39,957 nucleotides of DNA from CAZMFZ01 sp964565665 (GCA_964565665.1 CAZMFZ010000017.1:1-39957); one strand, 5' to 3'. Numbered from the stretch's first letter, positions 17,475 to 26,462 are shown. Translations and numbers: made by a program. Notes: generated by a model from the sequence alone, not told the origin.

Positions 17475-17616
17475 GGAAAAAAAATTTGACGCAGTGAAAA
17501 TGATACGTGAAATACGGGATAAAACAAGCATAGAGACACAAAATATGAGTTTTGAAGAACTTAAATTCTACATTCATAATAAGCTTGTAGAAGAGCGCTT
17601 AAAGCTTGCAAAATAA
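17461..17616 (+). CDS. Small antitoxin-like protein, partner of the broken PIN toxin
   Basis: An intact 51-aa frame beginning at an ATG inside the last codons of the PIN pseudogene. The product begins MESVKEKKFDAVKMIREIRD and continues with a FEELKFYIHNKLVEERLKLA helix. This is the pattern of the short proteins encoded beside Bacteroidota PIN toxins (KKFDAVKMMREIRD-type starts). It lacks a recognisable DNA-binding domain. With its toxin dead it is an orphan antitoxin, either still expressed as an anti-addiction factor or simply not yet decayed. Its reading frame contains no lesion. Confidence 0.75.
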   Translation: MESVKEKKFDAVKMIREIRDKTSIETQNMSFEELKFYIHNKLVEERLKLAK

Positions 17617-17666
17617 GAAAGCCCTTAATACTTATACAGTTTGTTGAACTTGTAAATTACAAAATA

Positions 17667-18188
17667 ATGGAATTGGAGCCAGACACTATTGTGAATAAAG
17701 TAGCAAGTAGCAACCTTATTTCTATCGATTTAGAAGTATATTATCCACATGGTGATAGAGTATTGCTCGACATCAAAGACCAACTTTTTCAGGAACTTGT
17801 ACTTCGTGAAAAGGATTTTAGGGAATACATAAAAACTACAGATTGGAGCCAATACCAATCTAAATATGTAGCCATAGTTTGTTCGGCCGATGCCATAGTA
17901 CCTACTTGGGCTTATATGTTGCTGGCAATCCATTTGCGACCCTACACAAAAAATCTTGTTTTTGGCAATTTGGAGGTATTGGAGCAATGTCTTTGGGATG
18001 CTTTTTTGGCTAAATTCCCATTCGAGCAATACCAAGATAATAAAGTAGTGATAAAAGGTTGTAGTAAGTTGCCAGTGCCAGTTTATGCTTTTACTGCACT
18101 TGCCCAAGGCTTACAACCTTTTGCTATGAGTATTATGTATGGCGAACCATGCAGCACAGTTCCGCTTTACAAAAGAAAAGCGTTGTAG
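17667..18188 (+). CDS. DUF2480 family protein
   Basis: A 173-aa soluble protein matching DUF2480, a Bacteroidota family of unknown function: IVNKVASSNLISIDLEVYYP at the N-terminus, FREYIKTTDWSQY, IVCSADAIVPTWAYMLLA, LEVLEQCLWD and a CSKLPVPVYAF segment near the end. Conserved Cys residues (in CSADA, GCSKLPVP) may bind metal or cofactor; that is inference. The family usually opens a few residues before IVNKV, in agreement with the ATG at 17667. It is 50 bases from the antitoxin-like gene and 47 bases before the membrane protein on the same strand. Confidence 0.88.
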   Translation: MELEPDTIVNKVASSNLISIDLEVYYPHGDRVLLDIKDQLFQELVLREKDFREYIKTTDWSQYQSKYVAIVCSADAIVPTWAYMLLAIHLRPYTKNLVFGNLEVLEQCLWDAFLAKFPFEQYQDNKVVIKGCSKLPVPVYAFTALAQGLQPFAMSIMYGEPCSTVPLYKRKAL

Positions 18189-18235
18189 AAATGTAGTGTG
18201 GACATTGTATTTTTTAAAATTTACAGCTCTCGCAA

Positions 18236-19798
18236 TTGATTTATCAAAAGTTTCAATTTATCAAAAGCAACAAATTTTTCTCTGAAATAAGCTATGCACT
18301 TTTAATTACAGTGCTGTTTCTTATTACCAAAGGTTATTATTTCAATAGTGGCGATCAGGCAGACCATCTTGTACCCGTTTATGAGAAAATTTCTCTAGGT
18401 ACTTTCAAAGGCGATTTCTTTATGGATTATCAGTCTGGTGCATTCAGTATCAGGCAATTGTACATCACAGGTTTGTATTTTTTATCTTTTATTGGTCCGC
18501 TTTCTTTTTGGTGTTTTCTATTCAATTGCATTGCCATATTCTCTACAATTCTAGCTTGGATAAAAATTTCTTATCTACTCACTCAAAATGTAATTGTAAA
18601 ATACCTGGCTCCTGTAGTTGTTTTTTTGGTGTTATATAATTTCACAGTTGGCGGCAATAATATAATGTATGGGCAATTTACTTGCGGTGTAGTAGCTAAA
18701 GGCATCGTTCCATGGGGCATCTTGCTTTTTCTTCAACAAAAATTTATAAAATCTGCTGTTTGGTTAGGATTGGGTACACTTTTTCATCCCATTGTTGGCT
18801 TGCAATTATTTTTGATATTTTCTGCAATGATAGTTTACGATTTCAAATTATTAGGTTGGAAAAATATCATACTTTTCATGGTTATTTATATATTAGTAAG
18901 CTCCCCGATATTGTATCTCAATTTCAAAGTTCAATTTTTTGATAGTTACATTATTGATAAAAACAACTACATTAATATTTACTATCATTTTAGAAATCCA
19001 CACCATTATATTCCAAGCTATTTTCCTATTATTCAATGGGTAAAATATATATTAATATTGGCTGCAATGGTGGCAATAGCTATAAAAACCAACTTAGATA
19101 TACATAACAAACTAGTGCAATTTGTAGCCATTCAATCAATAGGACTCATCATTTATTCACTACTTATTGAAGGGTTTGATATTTATAAATTTGCTTCTAT
19201 TCAATGGTTCAAAACTACAATATGGGTAGTTGCTTTTGCTTCTGTTGGCATTTGCCAATGGTTTTCAACATTTGATTTTGTAGTGCGATGTTGGGCAAAA
19301 TTATATTCATTCTTCGAAAACAGCTATTTGCATTTGGCTATTGCTTTGGTAGGCTTGTTGTTTATATTGAACTCAAAATACATTCCCATTACTTTCCTGA
19401 GCGATAATTTTGAAATTGGCAATGCCCCTATTTCCGAATTAAACTCCGTTCATAATTGGATAAAATCAAATATTCCAGCTCACTGCATTTTCATTGCTCC
19501 ACCATCTGATTATGGCTTTGGTTGTCAAACACAATTGCCGAGCATAATCAATGCAAAAGCAATAGTACACGAACCCCAATACTTACATTTGTGGTACCAA
19601 CGGTTCACTACTATTTACAATACCCGGCTTGAAGACCTGGAAGGAAAAAGCTTTGTCGAGAAAGCAGAAGAAAACTATCGTAAAGGAAATTTTGATGTAT
19701 CAATTTTCAAAGCTGAGTATGGCTTGGTTTACAAACCCAATGTTAGAAACGATTCCATTATTTATGAAACGGAGCACCTTGCAGTTGTGAAATTTTAG
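18236..19798 (+). CDS. Polytopic membrane protein, DUF6798-like
   Basis: A 520-aa protein with about ten hydrophobic helices over residues 15-390 and a C-terminal soluble part of about 120 residues (SVHNWIKSNIPAHCIFIAPP, then YLHLWYQRF and a YGLVYKP-type end). The order of membrane domain followed by this tail is that of DUF6798 proteins, which resemble GT-C glycosyltransferases. A GT-C-like acidic motif may be the SGDQADHL just after helix 1. The start is TTG at 18236; no in-frame ATG lies close by. Function unknown; lipid-linked glycan transfer is a guess from the fold. Confidence 0.75.
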   Translation: MIYQKFQFIKSNKFFSEISYALLITVLFLITKGYYFNSGDQADHLVPVYEKISLGTFKGDFFMDYQSGAFSIRQLYITGLYFLSFIGPLSFWCFLFNCIAIFSTILAWIKISYLLTQNVIVKYLAPVVVFLVLYNFTVGGNNIMYGQFTCGVVAKGIVPWGILLFLQQKFIKSAVWLGLGTLFHPIVGLQLFLIFSAMIVYDFKLLGWKNIILFMVIYILVSSPILYLNFKVQFFDSYIIDKNNYINIYYHFRNPHHYIPSYFPIIQWVKYILILAAMVAIAIKTNLDIHNKLVQFVAIQSIGLIIYSLLIEGFDIYKFASIQWFKTTIWVVAFASVGICQWFSTFDFVVRCWAKLYSFFENSYLHLAIALVGLLFILNSKYIPITFLSDNFEIGNAPISELNSVHNWIKSNIPAHCIFIAPPSDYGFGCQTQLPSIINAKAIVHEPQYLHLWYQRFTTIYNTRLEDLEGKSFVEKAEENYRKGNFDVSIFKAEYGLVYKPNVRNDSIIYETEHLAVVKF

Positions 19799-19895
19799 AT
19801 TGCCTTAGATATAAATTCTAGTGAAACTAAACTTATTCGCAACTGCCTCGCTAAATAAACTGTTGTTGAAAACTATATCATAAACTGCTTTTCTA

Positions 19896-20552
19896 ATGAA
19901 TTTCGCAAACGCTTTCGCTTTTCTAAATGCCATAAAAGAAAACAACCACAAGCCTTGGTTTGATGAAAACCGCAAATGGTATGAAGAAGTAAAAGCCGAT
20001 TGGCATCAAACTGTATCAGAACTTATAAAAGCAATTGCTGAGTTCGACCCTGAAATTGGGCTTCTCGAACCAAAAAACTGTATGTTTCGCATCAATCGCG
20101 ATGTGCGATTTTCTAAAGATAAATCGCCTTATAAATCTAATATGGGAGCTTATTTTGCTAAAGGTGGGAAAAAATCAAAATTTGGTGGCTATTATGTGCA
20201 TCTCGACCCTGCCAAATGTTTTTTGGCAGCAGGAATGTGGATGCCAGAGCCAGCTGAATTGCAAGCCATACGCCAAGAAATTGATTACCATTTTGAAGAG
20301 TTCGCTGCAGTTGTAGAGTCGAAAACATTCATAGAAAAATTAGGAAAATTGGCAGGTGAAAAATTGAATTCCGTGCCTAAAGGTTTTGAAAAGGAAAATG
20401 TGGCTGGTGAATATTTGAAACACAAAAGTTTTGTAGCCACGAAAAATCTTAGCCCTACGGAAATTGAAAAATCTAATTTTGTAACAATGGTGAGCCAAGT
20501 ATTCAAAGCATCAAAGCCGTTGAATGACTTTTTAAATAATGCAGTAGGATAA
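19896..20552 (+). CDS. DUF2461 (TIGR02453) family protein
   Basis: A 218-aa soluble protein of the DUF2461 family: AFLNAIKENNHKPWFDENRK at the start, MFRINRDVRFSKDKSPYKSN, then GGYYVHLDP and AGMWMPEPAEL, and a late KHKSF motif. Both ends agree with a complete gene. The family's biochemical role is unknown. It stands alone, 97 bases after the membrane protein and about 130 before tatA on the same strand. The ATG at 19896 starts directly at the conserved N-terminus. Confidence 0.9.
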   Translation: MNFANAFAFLNAIKENNHKPWFDENRKWYEEVKADWHQTVSELIKAIAEFDPEIGLLEPKNCMFRINRDVRFSKDKSPYKSNMGAYFAKGGKKSKFGGYYVHLDPAKCFLAAGMWMPEPAELQAIRQEIDYHFEEFAAVVESKTFIEKLGKLAGEKLNSVPKGFEKENVAGEYLKHKSFVATKNLSPTEIEKSNFVTMVSQVFKASKPLNDFLNNAVG

Positions 20553-20625
20553 ATACAAGCAACACGATTTAAAATAGGGTACAAAATGCCATTAATCAAT
20601 AATTGTTTCTCTCCGCTAGAAAATA

Positions 20626-20661
20626 TTTGACCGCTCCTTTGCGTTTTATTTCATAAATTTG
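20626..20661 (+). promoter_or_regulatory. Putative promoter for tatA-gatA-mltD-like
   Basis: TTTG at 20626-20629, 24 bases, then TAAATTTG at 20654-20661, eight of eight to TAnnTTTG. The spacing is slightly longer than usual. The predicted start is about 16 bases before the ATG at 20684. Confidence 0.4.
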
Positions 20662-20683
20662 CAACTTCTAAATTTTAATAACC

Positions 20684-20923
20684 ATGTTTACTTCCACATC
20701 CATTACAACATTGGCATTTCTAGGGGGCTTAGGTGCAACTGAAGCCGTGTTAATATTTTTGGCTATTGTATTTTTATTTGGCGCTAAAAAAATCCCTGAA
20801 TTAGCTAGAGGATTTGGCAAAGGCATACGCGAATTTAAAGATGCTACCAAAGAAATTAAAGACAACATTGAAGACAGCGTAAAAAATACTGACGAAACGG
20901 CCAAAACGGTAAAATCTGCATAA
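20684..20923 (+). CDS. tatA: Twin-arginine translocase subunit TatA/TatE
   Basis: A 79-aa protein with one N-terminal membrane helix (about 18-35; EAVLIFLAIVFLFGAKKIPE), the FGxKKIPELARGxGKG hinge and amphipathic helix, and a charged tail, the complete TatA pattern. TatA oligomers form the conduit for folded proteins carrying twin-arginine signals; the TatC partner is not in the window. A candidate substrate, the KRREFTK-type propeller, lies at 34172-35245. It precedes gatA by two bases, so the two are co-transcribed. Confidence 0.95.
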   Translation: MFTSTSITTLAFLGGLGATEAVLIFLAIVFLFGAKKIPELARGFGKGIREFKDATKEIKDNIEDSVKNTDETAKTVKSA

Positions 20924-20925
20924 TC

Positions 20926-22344
20926 TTGAGAAAGTATTCTTCTCTGCTTGAAATAAAAGCAGATATGACTTCGGGTGCTATCAATTGCGAAAAATTGGTG
21001 CATCATTATCTTGAAAATATAAATAAAAACGCCCATCTCAATGCTTTTCTGGAAGTATATGCAGATGAGGCATTGGCTAGAGCCAAAGAAATAGATGCCA
21101 AAATTGCTGCTGGAAATGCAGGAAAATTAGCTGGCATGGTGGTGGCATTAAAAGATGTATTGAGCCATGAAAACCATGGTTTACAAGCCGCCTCTAAAAT
21201 CCTCGACAAATTTGTAGCTCAGTATAACGCTACTGCAGTACAAAGGCTAATTGATGAAGATGCCATTATAATTGGCCGAAACAATTGCGATGAATTCGCA
21301 ATGGGTTCTTCCAATGAAAATTCTGCTTTTGGGGTGGTAAAAAATGCCATTGATGAACACAGGGTTCCTGGAGGTTCTTCCGGTGGCTCGGCTGTAGCGG
21401 TGCAAGCCAACATGTGTTTGGTCTCATTAGGATCAGATACTGGGGGTTCCGTACGTCAACCTGCCTCATTTTGTGGCATTGTAGGTTTGAAACCTACTTA
21501 TTCGCGTATTTCACGCTGGGGTTTAGTAGCTTATGCTTCTTCTTTTGATTGCATCGGCATATTTGGAAATTCAATTCACGATGTGGCACTTACCCTAGAA
21601 GTAATAGCAGGCAATGATGAGAAAGACAGCACAGTATCTCAAAAACCTGTTCCTAATTATGTTTCCCACTTAAAATCTGATAAAAAACATAAGATTGCCT
21701 ATTTAAAAGAAGGAATAGAAAGCAATGGCGTGGAAGAAGATGTAAAAAATACCACTATTGCTCAAATTGAAACATTGAAAGCACAAGGCCATACATTAAC
21801 GGCTGTGGAATTGCCCCTATTAGAATATGCATTGCCAATATATTATATATTAACAACCGCAGAAGCAAGTTCTAATTTATCACGATTTGATGGCGTACGG
21901 TATGGGCATCGGAGTGGTAGCACCTCCGATTTAATGTCGATGTACAAAAAATCGAGGGCAGAAGGCTTTGGAAAAGAGGTAAAAAAACGCATAATGCTTG
22001 GTACCTATGTGCTAAGTGCCAGCTATTTCGATGCTTATTTTACAAAAGCTCAAAAAGTAAGGCGATTGATAAAAGATAGCTTTGATAAAATTTTTGAAGA
22101 GTACGATTTTTTAATTCTTCCTGCCAGCCCAATGACGGCATGGGAAATTGATACATTTTCAGACGACCCATTGGCAATGTATTTGGCCGATATATTTACC
22201 GTAACGGCAAATATTGTAGGTATTCCCGGTATATCAATACCCATTGGAACAGACAAAAAAGGGCTGCCAATCGGCTTGCAGATTTTGGCCGGAGATTTTA
22301 AAGAACAAGAATTATTAACATTTTCTAGTCAAGTTTTGATTTAG
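20926..22344 (+). CDS. gatA: Asp-tRNA(Asn)/Glu-tRNA(Gln) amidotransferase subunit A
   Basis: GatA frees ammonia from glutamine for GatB to amidate mischarged tRNA. The 472-aa amidase-signature protein has Lys76 (ALKDV), Ser151 in GGSSGGS and nucleophile Ser175 in DTGGS, the Ser-cisSer-Lys triad, followed by CGIVGLKPTYSRISRWGL. The start is TTG at 20926, two bases after tatA, and is preferred to the ATG at 20965 because the family start RKYSSLLEI is included. The C-terminus (GLQILAGDFKEQELL) is complete. gatB and gatC are absent nearby, as is common. Confidence 0.95.
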   Translation: MRKYSSLLEIKADMTSGAINCEKLVHHYLENINKNAHLNAFLEVYADEALARAKEIDAKIAAGNAGKLAGMVVALKDVLSHENHGLQAASKILDKFVAQYNATAVQRLIDEDAIIIGRNNCDEFAMGSSNENSAFGVVKNAIDEHRVPGGSSGGSAVAVQANMCLVSLGSDTGGSVRQPASFCGIVGLKPTYSRISRWGLVAYASSFDCIGIFGNSIHDVALTLEVIAGNDEKDSTVSQKPVPNYVSHLKSDKKHKIAYLKEGIESNGVEEDVKNTTIAQIETLKAQGHTLTAVELPLLEYALPIYYILTTAEASSNLSRFDGVRYGHRSGSTSDLMSMYKKSRAEGFGKEVKKRIMLGTYVLSASYFDAYFTKAQKVRRLIKDSFDKIFEEYDFLILPASPMTAWEIDTFSDDPLAMYLADIFTVTANIVGIPGISIPIGTDKKGLPIGLQILAGDFKEQELLTFSSQVLI

Positions 22345-22375
22345 CACGTATCTTAGTACTTAAAATAGTACAATA

Positions 22376-23809
22376 TTGAAAACGGTAATTAAATATAGCG
22401 TCACAAATATATTTTTTTGTGCAAGCTTACTTATCTTAAGTGGAGGAGCACTTTGGGCTCAAGATTCAGAAAAAAGCTTAGCCATTCCAGATACAGGCCC
22501 GATAATTATCGATAATGCCGTTCCAGAATCTGCTCCTGTTTTTTTTGATGAACCAGTACCCATGCCAGATAAAGACAGCATTCGTATTAGGCTCAAGAAA
22601 TTATCGAAAACCACGCAAATTCCTCTCACATACAACAATGCGGTTTATGGTTTCATAAGCTACTTTGCTGTAAGAAACCGCGAATATTCAAAAATGGTAT
22701 TGAGAAGAACAGAAGCGTTTTTCCCAACTTTTGAACGCATATTGAAAGAAAACGGAATGCCTGATGAGTTGAAATATTTGTCAATTGTTGAGTCGGGGCT
22801 TAATCCACGAGCCCGCTCACGAGCAGGAGCTGTAGGGTTGTGGCAATTTGTACCTGCCACTGGTACATCGATGAATTTGAAAATCGATTGGTATATGGAT
22901 GAAAGGCAAGATCCAGAGAAGTCTACCCAAGCTGCCTGCAAATATTTAAAATATCTTTACAATAGGTTCGGCCAATGGGAATTGGCCTTGGCAGCTTATA
23001 ATTGTGGGCCAACCGCAACAGCTAGAGCCGTAAAAGCTTGTAGAAATAAACGCGATTTCTGGGAAGTATATTATCATTTACCTAGAGAGACACGCAGCTA
23101 TGTACCTCAGTTCATTGCTGTTACTTACCTAATGAGCCACAGCAAAGACCACAATCTTTTTGCTGAATATTCTGAAGATTACAGTAACTTCCATACGCTA
23201 TATACCGACCAATATGTGAATTTGGAAATATTGGCACGCCAATTGGAAATTTGTGTAGAAGACATTCAAAAGCTAAATCCTGTATTAACAAAAAGTATAG
23301 TACCTGCTTATTTGAAAAATTTTCCTCTACGAATACCTTCATCCCGCTACCATGTATTGATGAATAATTATTGCAGCATCATGGATTCTTGCACCAAACA
23401 AGGCAACGATGAATTAATAACTGAAGTAAATCCATTCTCAGAAAAAGCAGCTACACGTGCCTCATTTACTCATATAGTGAAAAAGGGAGAGATAGTTGGA
23501 AAAATTGCACGAAAGTATCATATATCGGTGAAAGAGCTAATGGCTTGGAACAACCTAAGGAGCAATGAACTGAAATACAAACAAAAATTGGTGATTTGGA
23601 AAGAGGGCTATCAGAAAAATGAGGACAAACGACATGTTGCCAGAATAGAAAACAAGCCTTTTAAAAGTAAAAAAACCTATATGGTGCAAAATGGAGATAC
23701 ACTTTGGGGCATAAGCCAAAAAGCTGACATTCCGCTTTCGAAGCTCAAAAAGCTTAACAGGCTAAAAGGAAACGAAGTAAAGCCAGGTCAGAAGCTGTTG
23801 ATTGGATAG
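22376..23809 (+). CDS. MltD-like lytic transglycosylase with two LysM domains
   Basis: A 477-aa periplasmic/envelope enzyme cleaving peptidoglycan glycan strands. Signal peptide about 1-28 (ends GGALWAQD). The SLT domain is around 115-265 with catalytic Glu139 in LSIVESGLNP, then GAVGLWQFVPATG and LALAAYNCGP. Two LysM peptidoglycan-binding repeats follow at about 363-407 and 433-477 (VQNGDTLWGISQKA). The start is TTG at 22376, 31 bases after gatA; no ATG precedes the signal peptide. The tatA-gatA-transglycosylase order suggests one transcript. No terminator is visible after it. Confidence 0.92.
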   Translation: MKTVIKYSVTNIFFCASLLILSGGALWAQDSEKSLAIPDTGPIIIDNAVPESAPVFFDEPVPMPDKDSIRIRLKKLSKTTQIPLTYNNAVYGFISYFAVRNREYSKMVLRRTEAFFPTFERILKENGMPDELKYLSIVESGLNPRARSRAGAVGLWQFVPATGTSMNLKIDWYMDERQDPEKSTQAACKYLKYLYNRFGQWELALAAYNCGPTATARAVKACRNKRDFWEVYYHLPRETRSYVPQFIAVTYLMSHSKDHNLFAEYSEDYSNFHTLYTDQYVNLEILARQLEICVEDIQKLNPVLTKSIVPAYLKNFPLRIPSSRYHVLMNNYCSIMDSCTKQGNDELITEVNPFSEKAATRASFTHIVKKGEIVGKIARKYHISVKELMAWNNLRSNELKYKQKLVIWKEGYQKNEDKRHVARIENKPFKSKKTYMVQNGDTLWGISQKADIPLSKLKKLNRLKGNEVKPGQKLLIG

Positions 23810-23859
23810 TTCCACCCTGTCTTTAATTACAGATATATTTATTTTCATTCTCAAGTTAA

Positions 23860-24129
23860 ATAATATTTGTTGAGAAGTATGTTCACCGATTCGATACTAA
23901 TACAAGAACTGAATTTGAAGTAAAAGCACATACTTTCATTGTAGGAGAACTACTGAGAGAGGAGCGTTCAAAAGCTCATTTGACACAAGCCCAGTTAGAG
24001 GAAAAAACTGGAACAAAAAAAAGTTATATTTCAAGGATTGAGAACGGTCGTGGCGACATACAATTGTCAACTTTTTTCAAGCTGATTGAACAAGGTCTAA
24101 ACAAAAAACTTGAATTTTCAATACGCTGA
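23860..24129 (+). pseudogene. HigA-like helix-turn-helix antitoxin remnant without a start codon
   Basis: From just after a TAA (23857-23859) to the TGA at 24127-24129 an 89-codon frame codes FVEKYVHRFDTNTRTEFEVK, then FIVGELLREERSKAHLTQAQ, EEKTGTKKSYISRIENG and IQLSTFFKLIEQGL. This is a clear Xre/HigA-type helix-turn-helix domain. No ATG, GTG or TTG lies before the domain; the frame opens with two ATA codons, and the usual short family N-terminus is missing. The 50 bases back to the transglycosylase gene contain no toxin. It is probably a decayed antitoxin whose toxin has been lost; use of a rare start such as ATA cannot be excluded. Confidence 0.75.
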
Positions 24130-24146
24130 ATTTTCTTAAACTATTT

Positions 24147-25382
24147 TTACAAATCAATTCCAACCTCATTTCTAAGCACATCTTCTATGGTTTCGCGTTG
24201 GCGAACTAAGTGTGGTTTTCCTTTATACACCATCACTTCTGCTGGGCGTGGACGAGAATTATAATTAGAACTCATGCTCATGCCATAAGCCCCTGCATTT
24301 TTTAACGCCAAAATATCACCTTCACGCACTTCATTAAGTGGCCTGTTCCATGCAAAAGTATCTGTTTCACAAATGTACCCAACCACTGAAAACTCTGAAA
24401 TACCACCTGTTGGGTTTGAAATATTTACAATTTCGTGATAAGCATTGTACATCATAGGCCTAATCAAATGATTTAAGCCAGAATCTACCCCTACAAAAGT
24501 GGTGGCAGGTGTTTTTTTCAATACATTAGTAGTTACCAATAATATTCCTGCATCGCTTACCAAATATTTGCCTGGCTCAAACCATATTTCTGGTTCACTT
24601 CCATATTCATCAGCAAATCTTTTCACCGAAGCTTTAATTTTATCTCCTAGTAAATCTACATCTGTAGTTTTATCACCTTGTTTATATGCTACCTTAAATC
24701 CACTTCCAAAGTCAAATAGCTGGATGTTTTTAAATCGTTTTGCCAAATCAAAAAGCAAATCTGAGGCCTGAAGAAATACATTAACATCTGCAAAGTCTGA
24801 TCCGGTGTGTAAGTGCAACCCAATCATATCGATGTTGTATTTTTCTACTACGGCTACTATTTCATTGGCATAATCGATTGAGATGCCAAATTTCGATTCT
24901 TTATGTCCGGTTTTGATTTTATCATTTCCACCTGCTTCGATATGTGGGTTTATTCTTATGCAACAGGGCTTGGTATTTTTGTACTTTTTCCCAAATTCCT
25001 CTAGAATATATATGTTGTCGATATTTACAAAAACTCCCAAATCAACCGCTTTTACTATCTCGCTAATCCCTACGCTATTGGGAGTAAAAAGTATTTCAGC
25101 TGGTTTGAAGCCTGCACGCATTGCTATTTCTATTTCTTCAAGCGAAACAGTATCAACTTCACAGCCCAATTGCTTTATAAGTTTTAGCACTGAAATATTG
25201 GTAAGTGCTTTTGATGCGTATTTTATCCGCAGCTTTAAACCAGAAAATGCCGTTTTTAACTTATTAACTTGATTTTCAATTACTTGTGCATCGTATACAT
25301 ACAATGGTGAGCCAAATTCTGCCACTATATTTTCTACGGAAACTCCTTGAATTTCGTATCTGTTAGCTTGTGATAATTCCAT
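24147..25382 (-). CDS. lysA: Diaminopimelate decarboxylase
   Basis: LysA makes L-lysine from meso-diaminopimelate with PLP. The 411-aa protein has the PLP lysine in RIKYASKAL (Lys58), HLHTGSD, the glycine loop FDFGSGFKVAY, EPGKYLV and the active-site Cys338 in CETDTFA with YGMSMSSNYNSRPRPAEV near the end. A TTG seven codons upstream (25403) also opens the frame. The ATG at 25382 is preferred because family members begin close to MELxxxRYEIQG and because a TATTTTTG promoter box covers the upstream TTG. Gene on its own, divergent from the outer-membrane block. Confidence 0.94.
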   Translation of the reverse strand: MELSQANRYEIQGVSVENIVAEFGSPLYVYDAQVIENQVNKLKTAFSGLKLRIKYASKALTNISVLKLIKQLGCEVDTVSLEEIEIAMRAGFKPAEILFTPNSVGISEIVKAVDLGVFVNIDNIYILEEFGKKYKNTKPCCIRINPHIEAGGNDKIKTGHKESKFGISIDYANEIVAVVEKYNIDMIGLHLHTGSDFADVNVFLQASDLLFDLAKRFKNIQLFDFGSGFKVAYKQGDKTTDVDLLGDKIKASVKRFADEYGSEPEIWFEPGKYLVSDAGILLVTTNVLKKTPATTFVGVDSGLNHLIRPMMYNAYHEIVNISNPTGGISEFSVVGYICETDTFAWNRPLNEVREGDILALKNAGAYGMSMSSNYNSRPRPAEVMVYKGKPHLVRQRETIEDVLRNEVGIDL

Positions 25383-25400
25383 TTCTATTATTTTGAGCTG

Positions 25401-25408
25401 CAAAAATA
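25401..25408 (-). promoter_or_regulatory. Putative -7 element for lysA
   Basis: Minus strand TATTTTTG, eight of eight to TAnnTTTG, overlapping the alternative TTG start at 25403. It predicts a short leader of about 13 bases before the ATG at 25382, similar to other candidates here. A clear -33 box is not seen. Confidence 0.35.
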
Positions 25409-25598
25409 AGAGAAAAATAACCGAAAGCTATTTTGCACAGCCATTGATATATAAATTAAGGTTGTTGTTATTTCATATTTAAAATTGCGAAAAAGGGGGA
25501 ATTTCGATTGCATTCTATATTATCACATTGTTAATTTTTCCAACTCTCACTTAATAATTGTTCACAATTGTTAAATTTAAGTGTTTAATAGTTCGGGC

Positions 25599-26462
25599 AT
25601 GTTGCGTTGCCATTTACTTATCTTTAATTTTTTATTGTTCTTTTTTGTGGCAGATGCAGCAAATGATAATTTCCCCATCGGTGCAAGAGCCATTGGCCTA
25701 GGAAATGCAGTAGCTGCAAATGAAGATGCGTGGTCGACTTTCAACAACATTGCGGGTATTGCCAGACTTGATAAAGTAAATGTGGGGGCTTTTTTTGAGC
25801 GCAGGTATAGTTTTTCAAGCTTTGACCAGTTTGCTGCCGTTGGCAGTTTGCCCTTGGCGATTACACCTCTCAAATATGGAAATGTAGGTGTGGGAATGTA
25901 TCGTTTAGGAAATGATTTGTACAATGAGCATCGCTTCAATGTTGGTTTTGCTCACAATATAATGGGTGTCAATTTAGGCATTCAGGCTGAATATGTGCAG
26001 GTTGCCATTAGTGAATGGAGCAGTAAAGGAAATGTAGTAATTAACTTTGGCGGTCAAGTACAGATTGTGAAAAACCTTAGATTTGGAGCTCATATTTATA
26101 ACATTAACCAAGCCAAAATAGCAACATATAAAGACGAACGCATTCCAACCATTATGAAAGCTGGGCTAAGTTATATCCCATTTAACCGATTGCAGTTGAA
26201 TGTGGAATTGGAAAAAGATGTGGAAAAGCTAGCTCGCTTCAAAGCTGGACTAGAATATGGTTTGTATGATAAGGTGTTTTTCCGGACAGGCATCAATATT
26301 AATCCTATAAAATATTTCTTCGGTTTGGGATTTGTGACTAAATCGGTCGGTCTGCATTATGCAGTATCGGTTCACGAGCAATTGGGCTTGTCGCATTCTT
26401 TGAGTATTAGTTACATATTTCATTCTCGAAATAGTGAACATGCAAAAACCCCTAAAGAATAA
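25599..26462 (+). CDS. PorV/PorQ-like outer-membrane beta-barrel protein
   Basis: A 287-aa exported protein; the ATG at 25599 starts the signal peptide directly (MLRCHLLIFNFLLFFFVADA), and a GTG six codons upstream is less likely. The mature start IGARAIGLGNAVAANEDAWS is the motif shared by FadL-fold PorV/PorQ-type proteins of Bacteroidota, followed by alternating beta strands (VNVGAFFERRYSF, VGVGMYRLGND, GLGFV). It lacks the PorQ-type opening I would expect, so it is assigned only to the wider group. The stop overlaps the next gene (TAATG), showing translational coupling, and it may assist that protein at the outer membrane. Confidence 0.78.
   Translation: MLRCHLLIFNFLLFFFVADAANDNFPIGARAIGLGNAVAANEDAWSTFNNIAGIARLDKVNVGAFFERRYSFSSFDQFAAVGSLPLAITPLKYGNVGVGMYRLGNDLYNEHRFNVGFAHNIMGVNLGIQAEYVQVAISEWSSKGNVVINFGGQVQIVKNLRFGAHIYNINQAKIATYKDERIPTIMKAGLSYIPFNRLQLNVELEKDVEKLARFKAGLEYGLYDKVFFRTGININPIKYFFGLGFVTKSVGLHYAVSVHEQLGLSHSLSISYIFHSRNSEHAKTPKE

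Noticed and set aside
25581..25598. GTG start six codons upstream of the PorV-like gene
   Set aside because: The ATG at 25599 starts directly at the signal peptide and is the simpler choice.
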